24,531 nucleotides of DNA from Thalassiosira profunda. Lineage: Eukaryota > Bacillariophyta > Thalassiosirophyceae > Thalassiosirales > Thalassiosiraceae. The DNA lies in contig JALLAP010000056.1 in assembly GCA_036939355.1 (NCBI GenBank), positions 1-24,531 on the forward strand, in the 5' to 3' direction. Shown one piece after another: positions 19,763 through 24,531 of this stretch. A program made the position numbers and the translations under genes. The notes under the pieces were generated by a model. That model saw only the letters and a program-made list of their open reading frames with translations. It was not told the origin of the DNA and made no database searches. Position 1 is the first letter of the stretch. Each line of letters starts with the position of its first letter.

Positions 19763-20935
19763 GGGCCTCCTACCGCGCCCTTAGGATTTCCATCCCCACA
19801 AGTGATCTACTCGGAGCTCGTTCCGGTGCTTTGTTACGACACAGATAACGGAGTTTGGACGGAAGCAAATGCATTGATCCACAAGAAGGACGGCGGAGAT
19901 GATGACAATGCAGATGATGACGTCGCATTCATGCTGACTTCGATCGTGCTAAAGCAGACAATATGCGGCGAAGTGATAAAAGGCGTACATTTGAGAAGAG
20001 CTGATCGTGATCTGGCGCCTGTTGACCGCATAACGAAGGTATCAGAGTATCATTGCAAGTATCTGTGGCAAACAACATCAGAACAAGTTGCAATCAAAGA
20101 AGATAGACGGCAAACAATGGCGAACATACACAAGAGACCAACTCAGAGAAATCCGGAGAATCCTTGGAAAGAAGTGGCAGCTCTTCAGCTTCTCGGCGAC
20201 GGCTGTCCAAATGTGATACGGCTGATTGGAGCCTTCTCCGGAAAGGAATGCCTCTACGAAGTGCTGCCATTCTGCTCCGGAGGTAGCATCAGCGGTCTGA
20301 TACGACGATACCCGCAAGGATTGCCGGAGGAGAGAGCTCGACATCTCTTCATGCAGATACTGAGTGGACTGCGTTACATTCATTCTTGCGGTGTCTGCCA
20401 CCACGATCTATCGACCGACAATGTCTTGATTGATGAGGAGGGATCATGTATCATAATCGACTTTGGAATGGCGCTGCGGGTTCCCTACTCCTACCCGGAC
20501 GACCCAACGGGTATGACGGACGATGTGACGGACGTTACAATGGGAACCAAACGACGGCTGATCCACAGTCAAAACCACTGCGGAAAGCTTCGTTTCATGG
20601 CTCCAGAGATCTATCGGAGGAAGGAAGGATTTGACGGATATGCAGCTGACGTTTGGTCTCTTGGCGTGTTATTGTTCGTCCTCTTGACCGGAAGGCAGCC
20701 GTACGAACGACCGGATGAGAGAGATCCGGGCTACCACGACCTCCTATCGCCGCATTTCTACTGGAGCTTTGAGAAAGCAGCTCAGTGCGTGAGCTGGGGT
20801 CGCGGGATGAGTGCGGCATCTGTTGACTTACTAAGCAGAATGCTTCAGCCGGATCCGAGGGAACGAGCAACGCTGGAGTGGGTTGCAAAGCACGAATGGG
20901 TGAGCGGCGACGTTTTGGAAGCTAAACATCAATGA
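19619..20935 (+). CDS. serine/threonine-type protein kinase, non-RD
   Basis: An uninterrupted 438-residue frame. The kinase domain covers about 140-428. Visible motifs are VAIK (K160), the alpha-C Glu region NPWKEVAALQLLG (E185), the catalytic loop HHDLSTDN (261-268, D263), DFG (281-283), an activation segment ending RFMAPE (325-330), and DVWSLG (344-349). The HRD arginine is His, making it a non-RD kinase, and the usual glycine-rich loop is not recognisable (VSEYHCKYLWQTTSEQ), though the core catalytic residues are intact. N-terminal residues 1-51 are a tandem 27-residue repeat. Two in-frame ATGs (M1 at 19619, M28) are each preceded by CAGCAACAACAG, so initiation could occur at either. The ENPWKE/FCSGGSIS style resembles a family common in diatoms and oomycetes, from memory. 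Substrate unknown. Its stop lies 30 bp from the stop of the convergent TPR gene. Confidence 0.88.
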   Translation: MDHVDERGSDVATYSKVEASGSSQQQQMNHIGERRGSDGATYSEVEAAGPPTAPLGFPSPQVIYSELVPVLCYDTDNGVWTEANALIHKKDGGDDDNADDDVAFMLTSIVLKQTICGEVIKGVHLRRADRDLAPVDRITKVSEYHCKYLWQTTSEQVAIKEDRRQTMANIHKRPTQRNPENPWKEVAALQLLGDGCPNVIRLIGAFSGKECLYEVLPFCSGGSISGLIRRYPQGLPEERARHLFMQILSGLRYIHSCGVCHHDLSTDNVLIDEEGSCIIIDFGMALRVPYSYPDDPTGMTDDVTDVTMGTKRRLIHSQNHCGKLRFMAPEIYRRKEGFDGYAADVWSLGVLLFVLLTGRQPYERPDERDPGYHDLLSPHFYWSFEKAAQCVSWGRGMSAASVDLLSRMLQPDPRERATLEWVAKHEWVSGDVLEAKHQ

Positions 20936-20965
20936 AGCAAGTTGATATAACATCATACTGTTAAG

Positions 20966-22881
20966 CTATGTATGATGCAAATGCTTCTCGGCTTTTCGTC
21001 TCATTCTCAGCCTTGTCTCTTCGATCGAAGCCTCCAAATGCAACAGTGTCTGGCCATTGTCGTAGAAAACTTCCGCCGCGTCCTCGAGCCAATCTGCAGC
21101 TTGTTCCAAGCACATGTAATCACCGTCGTTATCGACGATTTGCATTGCAATGTTACCCATGTGATGAAGAAGGCTGGCTCTGCTTGCGTGGCAGGGTTGC
21201 GCGATCGTATTGAGAATGTTGACCTCTCTCTCATAATACTCGAGCGCCTTGTCTAGCCTAAACGCCTTCTCGTATGAAGTTGCGATACAGTGTAGGGTGG
21301 AAGCGAGCAAATGTTCTGACGGCTCCGCTCGAAGCACGCGCTTGAAAGTCGTCATCGCTTTCTGGTGCTGTCCTTGCGACGCGTGAAGCTGTCCCATCCT
21401 CAGCAACGCACCTAAAGAGTTGCGATGATCGTTTCCCAAGCGACGCGAGAAGATTTTGTGGGCCGTCTTGAAGGCCTCCTCCGCTTCGGAGACTCGCCCC
21501 AAGCGAAGATGAAGCTGGCCAAAGTTGCTGTAAGCGTAGCCTATATCGACGGCGTTGGGGTCGAGCACCGATTTGTAGATGGCGAGGGACTTTTGATGGC
21601 AGGCCAAAGCGAGAGAAGTTTCGTCCCGCAGCTCGAATAGACGTCCCAGGTGAGAGAGCGTCTCGGCCACATCCTCAAGCGGAACTGTCGCTTCGTCGAC
21701 GGAGAGAACCGGTACACCGTCGCGCTCGATCGAAAAGCTTGCAGCAAGCCTCAGCTGCGTCTTGAGAGCGCGTTGGTAGCGCCTCAGGGCTGCCTTCGTC
21801 TTTCCTTGAGACGCAAGGACTCGCCCGACACCGACACATGCGCTTGGCTAAAGATTCGAGTCGGCGTGGGCGTCATACCAGATCTGGGGCTTGCAATCGA
21901 CGGCAAGTGGCCGACGCACTCGTCGAAGCACCTCTTGGCTGCCCCGAGCTCGTACTTCGAGAGATGAACTCGTCCTAACGAAACCAATGTATGTGCGAGC
22001 TCCAGCGAGATGTCTGGTCGACCATCAACATCAAGGAAGCTCCGGTAGATGTGGATGGAATCTAGCAGGGCGTGCTCCGCAAAGAAGTACCTCCCGCACT
22101 TCCACTGCAACACGCCAAGCTTGTGGAGAGCGGCAGCTCTCGAGTGCAGGCATGCACAAGGCGCCAATCGGCGCAAAAACTCTTCAAGGCTGGAGATGGC
22201 CGCGTCGAGATTGGACTCGGCCTCGTAACTGGACACCTCGTCCAGCAAATGTTGCAAGGGGTGCCGTTCGCATGGCGTCAGGAGATCCTCGAATTGGAAT
22301 CGCTGACGTGGGAGGTCGCTTGTATGATGGCACGGACCCTCGGTGAGTGGCGGAGGAAGCGACTCGAACTGCTCTTGCAATATTTTCTTCGGAAGCTCAT
22401 CTCTATTTGGCAGCGGGTGGGACTTTGCCCGGATCCAACGTGTCGCTCGAATTGAGTTGTGGCACGTCTTGTGCATCATCGGCGCCCTTGATGTACTTTT
22501 GAATAGCAGCGGCGCTGGTGGACGCAGCTTGGCTATTGGCCAGCGAGGAATCAAAGGATGTATTGTACGCGAGGGCGGGCACCTTTGTCTTCATTGGCGA
22601 GACGAGCGCTGCGAAACGCGCCATAAGCGGGCCGGCAAAGCAATCGCGTGGCATATCGTCCCGGCTCTCGATATCGCGCTGGAACGAACGCTGAGGTGCA
22701 CTATCCATGTGAGGATCGCAGACGACGTGGTGCACAGCCGCCGGGCGTCCTTGGCGAAGGCACCGTCGCGGGTGGGAGAGGCGACGCCCTCTTTGAGGGG
22801 CAATCGGCAGGACGCGTCCAAAGCCGACGCTAGACGGTCGCTATTGCAATTGCCGTCGACTTGCGACTGCGAGGCGCCCAT
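20966..22881 (-). CDS. TPR-repeat protein, reading frame interrupted
   Basis: Two long TPR-rich frames make up one gene. The C-terminal part (stop at 20966, open from about 21852) contains at least five TPRs, for example VGRVLASQGKTKAALRRYQRAL, LGRLFELRDETSLALACHQKSL and MGQLHASQGQHQKAMTTFKRVL. The upstream part (about 22409-21850, a different frame) has LGVLQWKCGRYFFAEHALL and LGRVHLSKYELGAAKRCFDE. A frame change is needed near 21840-21880. Further upstream a third frame (about 22735-22406) reads as protein (MDSAPQRSFQRD...GADDAQD). The most distal candidate start, 22881, gives MGASQSQ, which fits the N-myristoylation consensus MGxxxS. The 22.4-kb switch could be a 70-nt intron (GTGCCA...GATGAG). 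The others look like indels. TPRs are protein-binding scaffolds, so partners cannot be named. Start, N-terminus and intactness are uncertain; it may be a pseudogene or a poorly assembled gene. Confidence 0.62.
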
Positions 22882-23148
22882 GATGCAATCGGTGCACCCA
22901 CAGGTATCTAGTATCGAGTTGGCCACTCCGCGTCGTGCATCCGCGGAACCCTCTGGGCGAGAAGAGCGAGGATACCGCCGCCGCCGCTCGAGCGTCCTCG
23001 TTACTTTCGGGTCGACCGCCCCAAACCTTTTATGGGATCCTGCNGCCCACGCGGCCTAGCAGAGATCGATCCAGGGGCCGCACGATGGATTCCTCGGCAT
23101 TCATAGATGAATGAAGCAGGCCGGCGATGGATGGATGGGATCGGGCGA

Positions 23149-23176
23149 GAAGGTTCAGGAAGGTTCACTTCACGTG
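23149..23176. promoter_or_regulatory. perfect heat-shock element with adjacent CACGTG box
   Basis: GAAGGTTCAGGAAGGTTC at 23149-23166 consists of four alternating GAA/TTC units at exact 5-bp spacing, the canonical binding site of trimeric heat-shock factor. Four bases later comes the palindrome CACGTG (23171-23176), an E-box/G-box core bound by bHLH or bZIP factors. It lies about 270 bp upstream of the TPR-gene start and 550 bp upstream of the V-ATPase H start, so either could be the target. Confidence 0.65.
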
Positions 23177-23234
23177 CGATGTGGTCATTGCTCCAGCTGG
23201 ACTTCTGACAGCTGCCAGTCTTGGGTTCGCACAC

Positions 23235-23328
23235 GAAAAAGTCTCACGTCTCCAAGACCAAAGGCCCCTTTTCGGGCCCCCGTGCCGTTTAGGTTTAGGG
23301 AACACCGAGATCCGAGAGTGACTTTTTC
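23235..23328. repeat. imperfect inverted repeat with telomere-like dimer inside
   Basis: GAAAAAGTCTCAC (23235-23247) and GTGACTTTTTC (23318-23328) are imperfect reverse complements. Between them GGCCCCTTTTCGGGCCCC (23263-23280) forms a strong small hairpin, and TTTAGGTTTAGGG (23288-23300) is a two-unit telomere-like sequence. It is non-coding. It could be a decayed element or a structured RNA locus, and chance is possible. Confidence 0.35.
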
Positions 23329-23570
23329 AACGGCTCGTTTTCACAACAACGACGTGTCGGCTCCCCCCGCCGACCCTCTCTCCGGCCGCCCCGGCGCGTC
23401 CCCATCCCCCACCCTACCCCGCGGACTGTTGGCTTGTCGACAGCCTTCGTCTATGCTGGTGTTGGTGAGTGCGGCAGTGCCTAGAAGCTACGGGCTCGGC
23501 GCTCATGTCTGGTGCTCAACTTTTTTTGTGCGGAGTTGTTGAGAGCAGGATCGGCTTGGTCAAGACGTGC

Positions 23571-23687
23571 GTTGCAACTCACCGCCGGAGATCGAACCTC
23601 GACCTTCCTCTCTATTGCATTCCGCTCCCTTGCACTCGAGCATAACATTTTTCTTTCTTCCTCTCTATTGCAAATTCTATTGCAATC
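23571..23687 (+). promoter_or_regulatory. TTGCA element cluster before V-ATPase H
   Basis: GTTGCAACTC (23571), CTATTGCAT (23612-23620), CCTTGCAC (about 23628) and two CTATTGCAA copies (23665 and 23678) occur in 120 bp, ending 29 nt before the ATG. CTATTGCA appears three times. The same TTGCA core lies close to the starts of RPL3, the NTF2-like, PrsW-like, G8 and TPR genes. Confidence 0.5.
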
Positions 23688-23715
23688 AACGACCATCTCA
23701 GATAGAAAACAAACC

Positions 23716-24531
23716 ATGTCCGCGCTTCCCCCATCGCCCGTCGTGCACGCCTTCTCCGGCATCCAATGGGATCCAATGCAAAAGCTCCGCCTCACCACCC
23801 CGGAGAAGCTCCTGCTGCGGTCGGCCGAGGCCAATCCCATCGATTACACCCTCAACAACCGCGAGGAGAGCGCGGCCTACGTGAAGGTCGTGCTCAAGGT
23901 CCTCGCGGAGGCGAGCGGGGCGAGCGGCCCGTCGTCCAAGGTGTCGCACTTGAAGGAGCCGCTGCCCGTGGACGAGGCGCTGCAGATGCTGTACACGGAT
24001 CCGATGGGCGTGGTGACGCATTATGCCATCACCAAGCTCAGTGATATCGTGGTCTGTTTGAAGGAGAAGCGGCCGGGGAGCGGGGTGTCCGTGCCATCGA
24101 CGTTCTTCAACGAGGAGGATGGGAATTTGATCGACGAGTGGCGGCCCCTGTTGCGGGTGCTGCATTTGGGAGGATCGGGCGATGCCTTTGCGCAGCGTGA
24201 GTAGTATTGCAACGATCGAGACCAGCAGACCAGCTGCTAGCAGGTTTTGTATGCCCGTTGTGCATTTGATACATATTTGATCTTACTCTTGTTCTCCAAT
24301 CCTCAAACAACAGGCGGAGCTGCGTATTGCCTTGCGCAGATCCTAATGGCTGGATGCGCTTCCCAACGGTTTGCCAGCGACAGATCCTGCAAAATCAACC
24401 ACAGTTCGGTGGAAGAGCCCCTGCAGGCGCTCATTTCGTGGATCACCTCCCAGCTTCAGTCATCTGCCTCGGCGTCCCTCTCGTTGGTCACCCCCACCCT
24501 CACGGTGCTCATGAGCTGCCCCGAGGCCCGC
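23716..24531 (+). CDS. V-type proton ATPase subunit H, N-terminal part (runs off window)
   Basis: Exons 23716-24196 and 24314-24531 (intron 117 nt, donor GTGAGT) give 233 residues, open at the window end. The family is usually about 440-480 residues, so roughly half is seen. The armadillo-type helices of Vma13/ATP6V1H are recognised by MLYTDPMGVVTHYAITKLSDIV, LLRVLHLGGSGDAFAQRGAAYCLAQIL, and an ISWITSQLQS...LTVLMSCPEAR continuation. The intron splits the AQ-R-GAAY codon in phase 1 and the joined frame ends exactly at the last base. Subunit H bridges the V1 and V0 sectors of the endomembrane proton pump and restrains free V1. The start is the first in-frame ATG (context AAACCATG), preceded by a TTGCA-rich leader. 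A serine/alanine stretch after ISWITSQLQSS is longer than in yeast, as far as I can judge. Confidence 0.85.

Larger units (their letters stand above)
22882..23715. promoter_or_regulatory. 834-bp divergent region, TPR and V-ATPase H genes
   Basis: It contains one N (23044, no duplicated flanks), a perfect four-unit heat-shock element followed by a CACGTG box (23149-23176), an imperfect inverted repeat enclosing a GC hairpin and a short TTTAGG repeat (23235-23328), and a cluster of TTGCA elements before the V-ATPase start (23571-23687). The open frame on the plus strand at 23111-23542 has no recognisable features and I do not call it a gene. Confidence 0.5.

Noticed and set aside
21848..21878. 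31-nt intron GTATGA...CTTTAG in the TPR gene
   Set aside because: Too short for this genome and the reading phases do not match on either side.
21790..21878. 89-nt intron GTATGA...GGCAG in the TPR gene
   Set aside because: Phase fits, but it would remove a well-formed TPR helix pair (VGRVLASQGKTKAAL) and lacks a pyrimidine tract; kept only as an alternative.
23111..23542. 143-residue plus-strand open frame before V-ATPase H
   Set aside because: No recognisable domain, and it overlaps the promoter elements and hairpin; GC-rich chance frame.

Overview
The window is nuclear DNA of a eukaryote, most probably a photosynthetic stramenopile (ochrophyte alga). Five things point there. The genes carry short spliceosomal introns (mostly 67-98 nt, GT-AG, donors usually GTGAGT or GTAAGT). 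A predicted plastid protein has the heterokont 'AFAP' signal/transit junction. A secreted protein has an SPT/PT-rich linker. Telomere-like DNA of the CCCTAA/TTTAGGG kind is present. The protein families are typical of these algae. A diatom or pelagophyte-like alga is my guess, but haptophytes and other secondary-plastid algae are not excluded. Species cannot be read from the window.

Layout, ten genes, mostly alternating in strand. RPL3 (9-1190, +) converges with a SulP-STAS-cyclic-nucleotide-fold anion transporter (1422-4324, -, 3 exons). A plastid-targeted tandem NTF2/SnoaL-like protein follows (4621-5889, -, 3 exons), divergent from a PrsW/CPBP-like intramembrane protease with a long Q/P-rich N-terminus (6304-9702, +, 3 exons). 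This converges with an amidase-signature enzyme (9752-11440, -, 2 exons). A gene-free stretch (11441-12193) holds a 149-bp inverted-repeat element filled with degenerate telomere-like repeats. A secreted G8-domain/beta-helix protein (12194-15693, +, 5 exons) converges with an intronless SOL-type calpain (15785-19203, -). The calpain carries a SUMO-interacting-like motif, an NLS, a GRF zinc finger and three ubiquitin-interacting motifs. A non-RD protein kinase (19619-20935, +) converges with a TPR protein whose reading frame is broken (20966-22881, -). After an intergenic region with a perfect heat-shock element, the V-ATPase subunit H gene begins (23716, +) and runs off the window.

The genes do not form a pathway; this is ordinary compact algal gene packing, with convergent neighbours only 30-89 bp apart at three junctions. 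The most interesting item is the calpain: its architecture suggests a nuclear protease recruited to ubiquitin- or SUMO-modified targets on single-stranded nucleic acid, conceptually like the DNA-protein-crosslink proteases SPRTN/Wss1 but on a papain-like fold. Other points of interest are the telomere-filled inverted-repeat element, a recurring TTGCA element close to start codons, and two assembly joins where one N sits between identical 72-bp copies and falsely breaks two otherwise intact genes.

Exon coordinates were deduced by eye from splice signals, reading phase and protein-family continuity. Every multi-exon model given sums to a multiple of three. No homology search was run; all family names are from recognised motifs.
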